Positions 8,601 through 17,031 of a stretch of 64,000 nt of DNA are shown piece after piece. The position numbers were made by a program, and so were the translations under genes. How positions within the stretch are numbered: the stretch's first letter is position 1; every line of letters begins with the position of its first letter. Source of the DNA: Alphaproteobacteria bacterium (GTDB lineage: Bacteria; Pseudomonadota; Alphaproteobacteria; SHVV01); contig VGEO01000002.1 of the NCBI GenBank assembly GCA_016869275.1, positions 23,491 through 87,490 of the forward strand, in the 5' to 3' direction. The notes beneath the pieces were generated by a model that ran no database searches, had not been told where the DNA came from, and saw nothing but the letters and a program-made list of their open reading frames with translations.

Positions 8601-10382
8601 CTAGAAGCGGTCGGGGAGGCCGAGATCGGCCCGCAGCCGCGCGAGCGGCGCCCGCCAGTCGTTGCGGGGGCCGCGCCGGTAAAGCCGCGTTGCCGGGAAC
8701 CACGGGCTCTCCTCGCCCGCGGCCATCCAGCGGAATTCGGGCGCGGGGATGAGAACGCGCGCGGTGCGGCCGGCGGCCGCCCGTAAATGGACGTTGGTGT
8801 TGCTGACGGCGACGTACTCATCGAGCCGGGCCAGGACCGCCAGCATGGTGTCGAGATCGTCGTTCAAGGCCGACGCGTCGTGTACACGCGCGCCGGCGGC
8901 TGCCGCGAACGACGCGATCTCGTCGGGTTCGGGCTCACGTTGCAGGACGAGTACGGTCGCCGGCGTGCCACGTAATGCCGCGCCGAGGTCGACGAGCGGA
9001 ACCTCCTTGAAGAGCGAGAGGCGGGCGCGGGTTCCGCCGCGCCAGCTGACGCCCAAGTAAGGCGGCTGACCGGCGGCCGCGAGCAACCGTGCCGCGCGGG
9101 CATCGGCCTCGGGCGTGGTCGGAAGCCGAACGCTCGGCACGAAGTCGCGATCGCGGCGGTCGAGGCAATAGGGGAGGTCGCCGGCGGCGATCCGGTAGCG
9201 GCATGGCTCGGGCGGTGAATCGCCGGTGAAAACCGACGCGAGAATGGGGAGCCGTTCGATCACCGGCGCGATCTTGGCTCCGGCCTGGTAATGAACGCGG
9301 GCGCCGCGCTCGGCGAGCTCGTGCGCGAAGCGAAGGAAGAAGATCTCATCGCCCAGTCCCTGATCGCGCCGAACGTGAATCGGGATGCCGTCGAGCCGCT
9401 CCGGCAGGGGGTCACGGAAGAATCCGGCCGCCGTTTCGGCCGGCATCGACACGCGGTTCCGATAGGCCGCCCAGCCCTCGCGCAAGTGCCCGCAGAGGAG
9501 CAGCGCTTTACCGGTCAGATCGAGTGCCGGTTCGTAGCCTGGATCGATCGCCAGCGCATCGCGATAGGTGCCGAGCGCCGCCGCCATGTCGCCCTGCTGC
9601 TCGAGCGCCTTGCCAAGGTTGACCAATATTTCCTTGGCCGTGGGCGCCAGCGCGAGCGCGCGCCGATAAGCCGCGATCGCGCGTTCGGGCTCGCCCAGCT
9701 TCGCGAGCGCGACGCCAAGATTAGCGAGCAATCGGGCATCGTTCGGTTGGCGGGCCAACGCCGCCTCGCAGATAGCGATCGCGTCGGCAAACCGTTCGCG
9801 CTCGATCAGGACTCCGGCCAGGGTGAGCCGCGATTCGGTGTAGCTCGGATCGTTCGGTGGAATCCGCTCGAGCACGGTCGTTGCTTCCGCGTAGCGTTCG
9901 CGCCGATAGAGCGCGTTTCCCCAGTTGAGACGCGCGCCCGGCCGCTCGGAATCGAGCGCCACCGCCCGCGCGAACGCCGCGCATGCCTCATCGAGGGCGT
10001 GACGCGCCATCGCCGCGTTGCCAAGTTCGATATGGGCGGCCGCGAGGGCCTTGGCGACCGCCGCATCGCGCGGTGCGGTGGCGCGCGCCCTGGTCAGGGC
10101 GGCGACCGCGCCGGCGGGATCGCCCGCCGCCAACCGGACCACGCCCAAGTTGCGTAAGACCTCGGGGTCGCGCCCGGCCTTGCCGGCCGCGCGTTCGAGC
10201 AGATCGCGCGCGAGCGCGACATCGCCGGCGCGGTGGGCGAATTGGGCGCGGAGCTGGAGTGCCTTGAGGTTGCCGGGCTGGATCGCGAGCAGGCGATCGA
10301 GCGCGGCGATCGCCTCGCCTGCGCGCCCGGCCTGGGCTGCAGCCTGGGCAGCCGCGAACAGCGCACCGGGATTGGCACTCAC
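8601..10382 (-). CDS. TPR protein with C-terminal glycosyltransferase-like domain
   Basis: I start this at GTG 10382 (MSANPGALFAAAQ), which overlaps the stop of the upstream gene as GTGA. The longer track start adds 87 residues of shadow sequence. The 593-residue product has about nine tetratricopeptide repeats over the first 340 residues (for example EVLRNLGVVRLAAGDPAGAV, ARLLANLGVALAKLGEPERA). A GT-B-like domain follows with DQGLGDEIFFLRFAHEL, GVSWRGGTR, VAVSNTNVHLRAAAGR and a conserved FRWM...SPWFP segment. This layout is common in alphaproteobacterial glycan or flagellin glycosylation genes. The acceptor is unknown. Confidence 0.82.
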   Translation of the reverse strand: MSANPGALFAAAQAAAQAGRAGEAIAALDRLLAIQPGNLKALQLRAQFAHRAGDVALARDLLERAAGKAGRDPEVLRNLGVVRLAAGDPAGAVAALTRARATAPRDAAVAKALAAAHIELGNAAMARHALDEACAAFARAVALDSERPGARLNWGNALYRRERYAEATTVLERIPPNDPSYTESRLTLAGVLIERERFADAIAICEAALARQPNDARLLANLGVALAKLGEPERAIAAYRRALALAPTAKEILVNLGKALEQQGDMAAALGTYRDALAIDPGYEPALDLTGKALLLCGHLREGWAAYRNRVSMPAETAAGFFRDPLPERLDGIPIHVRRDQGLGDEIFFLRFAHELAERGARVHYQAGAKIAPVIERLPILASVFTGDSPPEPCRYRIAAGDLPYCLDRRDRDFVPSVRLPTTPEADARAARLLAAAGQPPYLGVSWRGGTRARLSLFKEVPLVDLGAALRGTPATVLVLQREPEPDEIASFAAAAGARVHDASALNDDLDTMLAVLARLDEYVAVSNTNVHLRAAAGRTARVLIPAPEFRWMAAGEESPWFPATRLYRRGPRNDWRAPLARLRADLGLPDRF

Positions 10383-11620
10383 TGGACGCACCGGTCCGCC
10401 AGGTCGGCGAGGACGAAGTCGACCAGCGGTTTGGGATCGGCGGCGAGGTGGGCGACGCACGGTACCGGCTCCGCCATCAAGCGCTCGACCGCCTTGGCAT
10501 CGGGCGCGCGCGGGAGGCTCGGGAGGCGGGCGAGCGTCGTCTCGAGCGAGCCCATGCAGCCGATCCGGCCATCGGCGGTCGCCCGCAGCTTGGCGAGCCC
10601 GCACGGGGCGCGGCAGTGCCGCCCTTCGAACGGCACCGACCACCGCGCCAAATTGGTGAAGCGCCCCTGCAGCACCTCGCCTGGCGCCGAGGTGTAGACC
10701 GCGACGCCCGGTACCCGAAACAGCTTGGCGAGATGCGCCGGCCCGCTATCGGCCACGACGACGTAGTCGAAGGCTTCGATTGCGCCGATCAAGGCGCCCA
10801 CCGATTCGAACGCCTCGACCACGCGGACGCCGCTTCGCGCGATCGGCCCCAGGGCGTGGCGGTAAAGCACGCCCTGGCGTTGGTTGCGGTTGAGGCAGAG
10901 CGACACCTGACCGCGCGGCGTCAGCGCTTCGGCGAGGCCAATGGCGGCCGCACTCGGCAGCGTGCGGAGCGGCGAGGACGCGAGCGGAAATATCCCGATC
11001 GTGGCGTCGCCCTTCGGCGCCAGCGCGCGTGCGCCGCCGGGATAGTGCGCACTCGGGCTCAAGGCGAACGCTTTGAGGAGGCTCGCTTCGAAATCGATCG
11101 GCCACACGTCGATGTCATGACCGGCTTCAAGCGCGCCCAAATCGATGACGACGTCGAACGCGGCGATGCGATCCCGTTCGATCCAGAGCGGATAAGCGGT
11201 GATGGCGGGATTGGTGAGGTAAATGTCGTGAGCCGGGCCGGTACAAAATATCGTGACCGCGGCGGGCCGATGGCGGTCGATGAATGCCTGCAAGAAGAGC
11301 AAGACCTGGACGTTGTCGCCGAGCGCATGGGTGCCGAGCAGGAAGCCGACGGTACGGCCCTTGAAGTCGCGGCTTGCCCACTCGGCGCGCGGCAGGCAGG
11401 CGATGCGGGCATCGGTCGCGGTGATCCGGAACTGGTTCGGATTGGGGACGAGCGCCTGGTTGGCGAACGCGGCGACGTTGGTGAGATAAGTCTGGCCGGT
11501 CGTGCCCTGCTGATTGGCGGCGGCCGAGGCGTTGGGGAAGCGAAACGAGAAGGCGCTCGCGGCCGTGAACGCGACCAGCGTGGTCCGGCTCTGTTGTGTC
11601 GCCGCCGGGCTAGCGGCCAT
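10379..11620 (-). CDS. ADP-heptose:LPS heptosyltransferase-like protein (GT9-like)
   Basis: The start at ATG 11620 (MAASPAATQQSR) overlaps the end of the ThiE-like gene. The product has 413 residues. An approximately 60-residue N-terminal region without recognisable domain (rich in N, Q, A) precedes a GT-B fold: GRTVGFLLGTHALGDNVQVLLFLQAF, then DVVIDLGALEAG. The C-terminal part has YVVVADSGPAHLAKLFRVPGV, the donor-binding signature of heptosyltransferases. The next gene downstream is coupled by a GTGA overlap. Together they suggest addition of a sugar to an LPS core or a related polymer. Confidence 0.72.
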   Translation of the reverse strand: MAASPAATQQSRTTLVAFTAASAFSFRFPNASAAANQQGTTGQTYLTNVAAFANQALVPNPNQFRITATDARIACLPRAEWASRDFKGRTVGFLLGTHALGDNVQVLLFLQAFIDRHRPAAVTIFCTGPAHDIYLTNPAITAYPLWIERDRIAAFDVVIDLGALEAGHDIDVWPIDFEASLLKAFALSPSAHYPGGARALAPKGDATIGIFPLASSPLRTLPSAAAIGLAEALTPRGQVSLCLNRNQRQGVLYRHALGPIARSGVRVVEAFESVGALIGAIEAFDYVVVADSGPAHLAKLFRVPGVAVYTSAPGEVLQGRFTNLARWSVPFEGRHCRAPCGLAKLRATADGRIGCMGSLETTLARLPSLPRAPDAKAVERLMAEPVPCVAHLAADPKPLVDFVLADLADRCVQ

Positions 11621-12236
11621 GTCGGCACTCCGCGGGTGGGGCGAATTGCGCGACCAGTGCGCCGATCGCGGCAATGCCGGCGAGCGCGATCGGCCGAAGT
11701 CGGCTGACGGTAGCGGGGTCGATCCCGCCCAGGGCGATGATCGCGATCGGACTCGACCGCACGAGGCCAGCCAAGCGGAGCGGACCGAGGCCGGGCCGAC
11801 CGGGGTGTGAGCGGGTTGGAAAGACCGGCGACACGAAGGCGGCATCGAACCGCGCCCGTGCCGCCGCCCGCAAGGCGCGCTCCGAATGCACCGCGACGGT
11901 GGCGAGGCCGCGGCGGCTGGGGCGGCGGCTCGGGCCCCCGGCCTGATCGCGCAGATGGATGCCGGCGGCGCCGACCGCGGCCGCGAGCCGGGCATCGCCG
12001 CCGACCACGAGCGTCAGCCGCCGTCGCTGACACACGGCCGCGACCCGCCGGGCCAGCGCGGCACGGTCGGGGTCGGCGTAGTGGCGCAACACCACCCCGG
12101 TCCCAGCGGGCAGGCGCTCGATCACCGGCAGCGGGTCGGGACAGCGGCGTTCGTCGGTCATGAACCAAAGGCAGGGCAATACCGGCCAGCGGCGAGCGGC
12201 GTGGAGCCGGCGGGCGAACGTTGTAAGCTCGGTCAC
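11610..12236 (-). CDS. thiamine-phosphate synthase family protein
   Basis: A TIM-barrel protein of the ThiE/TenI group. I use GTG 12236 (VTELTTFARRLHAARRWP), because the track start at 12317 overlaps the divergent YggS gene. This gives 208 residues. Recognisable elements are LPCLWFMTDERRCPDPLPVI, GTGVVLRHY, GAAGIHLRDQAG, a FVSPVFPTRSHPGRPGLG phosphate loop and IIALGGIDPATVSRL. The short, diverged form is the one often annotated as a thiamine phosphate synthase homologue. True ThiE activity is uncertain. Its stop overlaps the start of the heptosyltransferase-like gene. Confidence 0.75.
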   Translation of the reverse strand: MTELTTFARRLHAARRWPVLPCLWFMTDERRCPDPLPVIERLPAGTGVVLRHYADPDRAALARRVAAVCQRRRLTLVVGGDARLAAAVGAAGIHLRDQAGGPSRRPSRRGLATVAVHSERALRAAARARFDAAFVSPVFPTRSHPGRPGLGPLRLAGLVRSSPIAIIALGGIDPATVSRLRPIALAGIAAIGALVAQFAPPAECRHGR

Positions 12237-12295
12237 GAGATCTTTCGCGCTCGAACGCCGGACGAGATCGACGTTCGTGGAAACCAGACAGTGCC

Positions 12296-13003
12296 ATGAC
12301 CGCGTCCGATGCGCCAAGCCTGAACCCGCTGTCCGCGACCGACGTCGGCGGCCACATCGCCCTGGTCCGCGCCCGAATTACCGCGGCGGCGAAGGCCGCT
12401 GGGCGCGCGGCCGCCGGGATCGAGCTCGTCGCCGTCTCGAAGGGGCACGCGGTCGAGCGGATCGCGGCCGCCATTGCCGCCGGCCAGCGTGTGTTCGGCG
12501 AGAACCGCGTGCAGGAAGCCGAGCGTAAATGGCCAGCGCTCAAAGCCGCGCACCCCGACCTGCGCCTGCATCTGATCGGACCGCTTCAGACCAATAAAGT
12601 CCGCGACGCCGTGGCGCTCTTCGACGTGATCGAGACGGTCGATCGGCCGAAGCTCGCCGAGGCCCTGGCCGGTGCGATCGCCAAGAGCGGTCGGGCGCCG
12701 GCCTGCTTCATCCAGGTCAACACCGGCGAAGAGCCGCAGAAAGCCGGCGTTGCCCCGACCGAAGCCGACGGCTTCATCGCGGCGTGCCGCGAGCGCGGGC
12801 AGCTCCCGATCGTCGGCCTGATGTGCATTCCGCCGGCGGCCGAAGAGCCGGCGTTTCATTTTGCGCTGCTCCGCGAAATCGCCCGGCGCAACGGGATCGC
12901 CCACCTCAGCATGGGGATGAGCGCCGATTACGAAATTGCGATCGCGTTCGGCGCGACCCACGTCCGGGTCGGTACCGCGATTTTCGGCGAGCGTCCGGCC
13001 TAG
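12296..13003 (+). CDS. yggS: YggS/PROSC family pyridoxal-phosphate homeostasis protein
   Basis: PLP-binding protein with an alanine-racemase-type barrel that buffers cellular PLP and affects amino-acid balance. The 235-residue length is normal. The PLP lysine is K49 in LVAVSKGH. Other signatures are FGENRVQEAERKW, LHLIGPLQTNKV, FIQVNTGEEPQKAG, LSMGMSADYEIAIAFG and VRVGTAIFGER. It is divergent from the ThiE-like gene across 59 bases and convergent with the L,D-transpeptidase, five bases apart. Confidence 0.95.
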   Translation: MTASDAPSLNPLSATDVGGHIALVRARITAAAKAAGRAAAGIELVAVSKGHAVERIAAAIAAGQRVFGENRVQEAERKWPALKAAHPDLRLHLIGPLQTNKVRDAVALFDVIETVDRPKLAEALAGAIAKSGRAPACFIQVNTGEEPQKAGVAPTEADGFIAACRERGQLPIVGLMCIPPAAEEPAFHFALLREIARRNGIAHLSMGMSADYEIAIAFGATHVRVGTAIFGERPA

Positions 13004-13008
13004 CCCGT

Positions 13009-13506
13009 TTAAATAGGCTCGACCGCGAGCGTATCGCCCGGGCTGGCTTCGGCGATCAGCGCCAGAAGCTCGGTCAGAGCGATCGCGACGCAGCCCGCGG
13101 TCGCGGCAAAGTCCGGGGCGGCGACGTGGAGGAAGATCGCGCTTCCCAAGCCCGGCACCACCGGATCGTCGTTGTAGCCCAGGGGGACCACGAGATCGTA
13201 GAGCCGGTCCGTCCGCCACAGCCGCTCGTGGCGCGCCCGGTACGGGAGTGCGACCGGCCGGTTGTAGGACGGATCGTCGGGGTCGTCGCACCAGCCATCG
13301 TCGATGCCGATCGCCCGGATCGCGAGCGCGGTTGCGGGCGGCGTCAGTCGGTCGGGCCGATAAAGCACCGAGCGCAGCGGGAAACGGCCGATCGGCGTGG
13401 CGCCGTCGCCTTCGCGCTTGGCGCGCGCGAGGCCACCGCGCCCGACCGCGCAACGGACGCGGCGGTCGCGCCAGGCGAGCGTGTTTCCGGCGACGATGAT
13501 GTTCAT
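13009..13506 (-). CDS. L,D-transpeptidase (YkuD) family protein
   Basis: Periplasmic-type cell-wall enzyme family that links peptidoglycan stem peptides or anchors proteins. Starting at ATG 13506 (MNIIVAGNTLAWRD) gives 165 residues. The track start adds ten residues without family resemblance. The YkuD catalytic motif is seen as FLHVAAPDFAATAGCVAI (His, then the nucleophilic Cys). GATPIGRFPLR is the substrate-binding loop typical of the small cytoplasmic-like subgroup. No signal peptide is visible, which is common in this subgroup's annotations. Confidence 0.87.
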   Translation of the reverse strand: MNIIVAGNTLAWRDRRVRCAVGRGGLARAKREGDGATPIGRFPLRSVLYRPDRLTPPATALAIRAIGIDDGWCDDPDDPSYNRPVALPYRARHERLWRTDRLYDLVVPLGYNDDPVVPGLGSAIFLHVAAPDFAATAGCVAIALTELLALIAEASPGDTLAVEPI

Positions 13507-13536
13507 GCGATCGGCGCGGGTCACCGCGCGTCGCAC

Positions 13537-14250
13537 TTAGAATACGTCAGGTGGCGGGATTTGGCCTAGCGTCGCCGCTTCGCGGGCCGCGGTATAGCTC
13601 AACAAGCGATCGGCCAGCTGCTGCGCCGTCATTTCATCGGCGTGTGGGTTCTTTGCGGCCGGGCCTGGCGCGGGTGTACTGGCCGGCTTCCGACCCAAGA
13701 AATAGTTCGCCGGCAGCGGCAAGGGCTCGTAAAGCGGCTTACCCGGCGTTTTGCTTGCGAGACCGCGTTCGCTGCCGCTGGCGGCGCCGGTGCCCGATGG
13801 CCGGACGGGTACGGCGGCTAGAGCCGAGGCCGGCGGGCCGAACTCGGCGGGCGTCGGGTTCGCCGGACTGATCGCGGCGACCGCGGTCGCCGCGGCGGTC
13901 GGCTTGGTGTCGAATCCGGCCATCGCCATCAGATGGCCGCCGACGTCACGCCCGGTCATGTCCTCGACGACGAGGTTGGCGAGCGAGGAGACGAAACCGA
14001 TCGGTCCGCCGAACAGGGCGCCGCCGGCCAGGCGTGCCGCCGGGCCGATCGTATCGCCGGTAAGCGCCCGATAAACCGTCGACACGACCGGGATGTGCTG
14101 AAGCGGGTTGATGAAATCGAGCAGGTCGGCGAACGAGACCTCGTCTTTGCCGCTCCCGCTCACGAACTTCGCGGTTCCGCCCGGCGCGTCGACCCGTGGG
14201 ACGGTGTCGGCGAAGCCGTTGATGTGATGGTTGACCGCGAGGATTTCCAT
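13537..14250 (-). CDS. conserved hypothetical protein with glycine-rich hydrophobic core
   Basis: 237 residues from ATG 14250 (MEILAVNHHINGFAD). I do not know a function. Residues about 45-100 hold the conserved-looking block FADLLDFINPLQHIPVVSTVYRALTG, followed by GPAARLAGGALFGGPIGFVSSLANLVVEDMTGRDV, a possible membrane-interacting glycine-rich hairpin. I have the impression this block recurs in alphaproteobacterial hypothetical proteins. The remainder is Pro/Ala-rich and probably disordered, ending in an AQQLADRLLSYTAAREAATLG helix. The gene is next to, but 30 bases from, the transpeptidase on the same strand. Confidence 0.7.
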   Translation of the reverse strand: MEILAVNHHINGFADTVPRVDAPGGTAKFVSGSGKDEVSFADLLDFINPLQHIPVVSTVYRALTGDTIGPAARLAGGALFGGPIGFVSSLANLVVEDMTGRDVGGHLMAMAGFDTKPTAAATAVAAISPANPTPAEFGPPASALAAVPVRPSGTGAASGSERGLASKTPGKPLYEPLPLPANYFLGRKPASTPAPGPAAKNPHADEMTAQQLADRLLSYTAAREAATLGQIPPPDVF

Positions 14251-14295
14251 GGTGCGCCAAGGACCTGCCAAGCAAGGGCCACGCCATCGGGTAGG

Positions 14296-14326
14296 CTAAT
14301 TATTCCTAGGAGAATCAAATAATTAG
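14296..14326. promoter_or_regulatory. AT-rich inverted repeat in divergent intergenic region
   Basis: Perfect 9-bp arms CTAATTATT (14296-14304) and AATAATTAG (14318-14326) flank a 13-base centre. It lies 46 bases upstream of one gene start and 123 bases upstream of the divergent one. The AT content contrasts sharply with the surrounding GC-rich DNA. It could be an operator for a dimeric regulator or part of a promoter. Confidence 0.45.
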
Positions 14327-14448
14327 TTCACCGCCTCGCGGCCCTGGCCGGGCGCCGGCAAAGCTTGCCGGGTAGCCCCGGGCGAGAGCGGTTTCGCCGA
14401 CGCGGCGCCCGTACTAAAACTCGGGGCGGAAAAAACGCGAGAGGATCC

Positions 14449-15327
14449 ATGTTGTATCGAGGTTACGACCGTCAAGGACTCGACGCGCAGTACTTCATGC
14501 GCGCCCGCCACCCCGATTGGGAGAACTGGTTCAAGAAATGGAAAGCGTGGAGCGAGAAGGTACGCGCGGCGCGCAGCGTCAAGCGCGATATCGCCTTCGG
14601 TCCGTCCAAGGACGAAACGCTCGACGTTTTTTACACCCGCTACAACCGTTCGCCGGTCCACGTCTTCATCCACGGCGGCTATTGGCAGGCGATGAGCAAG
14701 GACGACCATAGCTTCGTTGCCGATGGTCTGGTCGATGCTGGTGCGGCGGTCGTCATCCCGAACTATACGCTGGCGCCCGAGGCCGATATTGACGAGATCG
14801 TGCGCCAGTGCCGCGCGGCGATCGCCTGGACGTGGCGTAACGCCGCGAGCTTCGGCGGCGATCCCGGTCGTATTTTCGTCTCCGGCCATTCGGCCGGCGG
14901 GCACCTGACGGCGATGATGGTGTCGACCGACTGGCCGGCCTACGCACAGGATCTGCCGGCCGATCTCATCAAAGGCGGGTGCGCGATCTCCGGGCTGTTC
15001 GACCTCGAGGCGATGCGGCTCTGCTACGTCAACGACAAGCTCAAGCTCACGCCCGATCAGGTTCGCCGGCAGAGCCCGATCAACGCCCTGCCGGAACGGG
15101 GGGCGCCCCTGATCGTCGCGGTCGGCAACGACGAGACCTCCGAGTTCCACCGCCAGTCCGACACCTATGCGGCGCAGTGGCTCGCCAAGGGCTTTACGCT
15201 CCAGACCATGCGCCCGGCCGGGCTCAACCACTATTCGATCGTCGACGCCGTCGGCAATCCGCGCCACCCGCTGACGCGGGCCATGCTCGCGCAAATGGAC
15301 CTGCCGGAGGACCCAACCCGGACCTAA
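14449..15327 (+). CDS. alpha/beta hydrolase, kynurenine-formamidase-like
   Basis: Predicted serine hydrolase. From ATG 14449 (MLYRGYDRQGLDAQYFMRAR) the protein has 292 residues. The oxyanion motif HGGYW is at 75-79. The nucleophile elbow GHSAGGH gives catalytic Ser148. An Asp is likely in the GNDETSEFHRQS region, and the His in GLNHYSIVDAV. The HGGYW form is characteristic of the bacterial arylformamidase-like group that opens N-formylkynurenine. No other kynurenine genes are nearby, so the substrate is unproven. It precedes an unrelated response regulator by about 100 bases. Confidence 0.82.
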   Translation: MLYRGYDRQGLDAQYFMRARHPDWENWFKKWKAWSEKVRAARSVKRDIAFGPSKDETLDVFYTRYNRSPVHVFIHGGYWQAMSKDDHSFVADGLVDAGAAVVIPNYTLAPEADIDEIVRQCRAAIAWTWRNAASFGGDPGRIFVSGHSAGGHLTAMMVSTDWPAYAQDLPADLIKGGCAISGLFDLEAMRLCYVNDKLKLTPDQVRRQSPINALPERGAPLIVAVGNDETSEFHRQSDTYAAQWLAKGFTLQTMRPAGLNHYSIVDAVGNPRHPLTRAMLAQMDLPEDPTRT

Positions 15328-15432
15328 GCCCACGGAACTGTGTAGCCGACGGGGACGCCGCGCCGGTTGTGGCCGCGAAGCGCCGGCCGCATATTTACGT
15401 GAACCTGCGGCGGCTCCCTCGGTAGAAGGGCC

Positions 15433-16119
15433 ATGTCGAACAAGAAACGCCTGCTTCTGATCGATGACAACGACGCATTGCGAACGGCGCTTCGCGAGCA
15501 ACTCGATCTCAACGCCGAGTTCGCCACCGCCGAAGCCAACAACGGTGCCCGGGCCATCGAGCTTCTGAAAGGCGATCATTTCGACTTGGTGCTGCTCGAC
15601 GTCGGCCTGCCCGACCTCGATGGACGCGAGGTGTGCCGGAACGTCCGCCGTGCCGGGATCAAGGTCCCGATCATCATGCTGACCGGGGCGAGCGGCGATT
15701 CGGACGCTATTCTCGGGCTCGATGCCGGCGCCAACGACTATATTGCCAAGCCGTTCAAGTTGAACGTCCTGCTGGCGCGTATCCGCGCGCAGCTGCGTCA
15801 GCACGACCAAAGCGAGGACGCGGTATTCGCGATCGGTCCTTATACGTTCAAGCCGAGCGCGAAATTGCTGGTCCACAATCAGACGGCCAAGAAGGTCCGG
15901 CTCACCGAGAAAGAGACCTCGATCCTCAAGTATCTGTATCGCGCCGGACGATCGGTGCAGCGCGACGTGCTCCTGAGCGAGGTGTGGGGCTACAACGCGG
16001 GGGTCACCACCCACACGCTCGAAACGCACGTCTACCGGCTGCGCCAGAAGATCGAGGACGATCCGACTGCCGCGGCGATACTCATCACCGAACCGGGCGG
16101 CTACCGGCTCAACCCTTAA
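15433..16119 (+). CDS. OmpR-family response regulator
   Basis: Two-component DNA-binding regulator. The 228-residue protein has a receiver domain with acidic residues D11/D12, phosphoacceptor D56 in LVLLDVGLPDLDG, T84 and K106 in YIAKPFKLN. This is followed by a winged-helix domain (RLTEKETSILKYLYRAGRSV, THTLETHVYRLRQKIEDD, TEPGGYRL). No sensor kinase gene is adjacent, so it is an orphan regulator in this window. Confidence 0.94.
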   Translation: MSNKKRLLLIDDNDALRTALREQLDLNAEFATAEANNGARAIELLKGDHFDLVLLDVGLPDLDGREVCRNVRRAGIKVPIIMLTGASGDSDAILGLDAGANDYIAKPFKLNVLLARIRAQLRQHDQSEDAVFAIGPYTFKPSAKLLVHNQTAKKVRLTEKETSILKYLYRAGRSVQRDVLLSEVWGYNAGVTTHTLETHVYRLRQKIEDDPTAAAILITEPGGYRLNP

Positions 16120-16122
16120 ATG

Positions 16123-16881
16123 CTAGCGGCCGACGAAGCGAGGCGGCCGCTTCTCGGCGAAGGCCCGCGCGCCTTCCTGCGCGTCCTCGGACCGGAAGCA
16201 GCGGACTACCTCCTGGCGCGCGGCGTGGTCGTCGAGGGTGCCGCGTGCGATCGCGACCAAGGCGCGCTTCATCCCGGACACTGCGAGCGGCGCGGCATCG
16301 GCGAGTTGGCGGGCGAGCGTATCGGTCGCGGCCGCGAGCGCCTCGGGTTCGACCAGTCGATCGAGGTAGCCGATGGCGCGGAGCGTTTCGGCGTCGAGCT
16401 CGTCGCCCAGCAGGAAAATACGGCGCGCCGCCGCCGGACCTACCCGCTCGACGAAGCGCTTGAGCCCGTTGATGTAATAGAACACGCCGAGCTGCGCGGC
16501 CGGGACTTTGAGCCGCATCCCGGCGACGCCGATCCGGAAGTCGCAGGCGATCGCGAGGTCGGTCGCGCCGCCATAGACGCTGCCGTTGAGGGCGCAGATC
16601 GTCGGCATCGGCAGGGCCTCGAGGCGATCGACCACGGCCTCGAGCGGGTTGCGGTCCCAATCGGTGGTCGCGATGTTGCCGATATCGAAGCCGGCACTGA
16701 ACGATTTGGCGCCGCGCGCGGTGAGGACGACGACTCCGATCGTGCGATCGGCTTCGATCGCATCGAGGGCGGCGGCAAACTCCGGCAGGTCGGCGGCGGC
16801 GATGACGTTGTGCCGCTCGGGCCGATTGAGGATCAACGTGACGCGCCGGTCTTGGCGCACATAGTCGAGAAACGGGGCCAC
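16123..16881 (-). CDS. enoyl-CoA hydratase/isomerase family protein
   Basis: Crotonase-fold enzyme acting on acyl-CoA substrates. I choose GTG 16881 (VAPFLDYVRQDRRVTLILNR). An AGGAGG ribosome-binding site lies four bases upstream (CCTCCT on the plus strand), and the family normally begins here. The track start at 17103 overlaps the divergent MBL gene. The 252-residue product has LNRPERHNVI, the oxyanion-hole segments AKSFSAGFDIGNI and ALNGSVYGGATDLAIACDFRI, and the usual C-terminal helices. The acidic catalytic residues of true hydratases are not clear, so the reaction is open. Confidence 0.87.
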   Translation of the reverse strand: MAPFLDYVRQDRRVTLILNRPERHNVIAAADLPEFAAALDAIEADRTIGVVVLTARGAKSFSAGFDIGNIATTDWDRNPLEAVVDRLEALPMPTICALNGSVYGGATDLAIACDFRIGVAGMRLKVPAAQLGVFYYINGLKRFVERVGPAAARRIFLLGDELDAETLRAIGYLDRLVEPEALAAATDTLARQLADAAPLAVSGMKRALVAIARGTLDDHAARQEVVRCFRSEDAQEGARAFAEKRPPRFVGR

Positions 16882-17031
16882 CGGACCTCCTTGATCGCCG
16901 ACGCGGCGGGGCACGAGATCCCGTTGTCGGCCAACCGCTTGAAAACAACCCGAAAATAGCTTTTTCCCGCGCATTACGGTAAGCAGATTACGCCTCCCGC
17001 GGCGGAGGCCGGGACGAAAGGGGCGCGTCGA

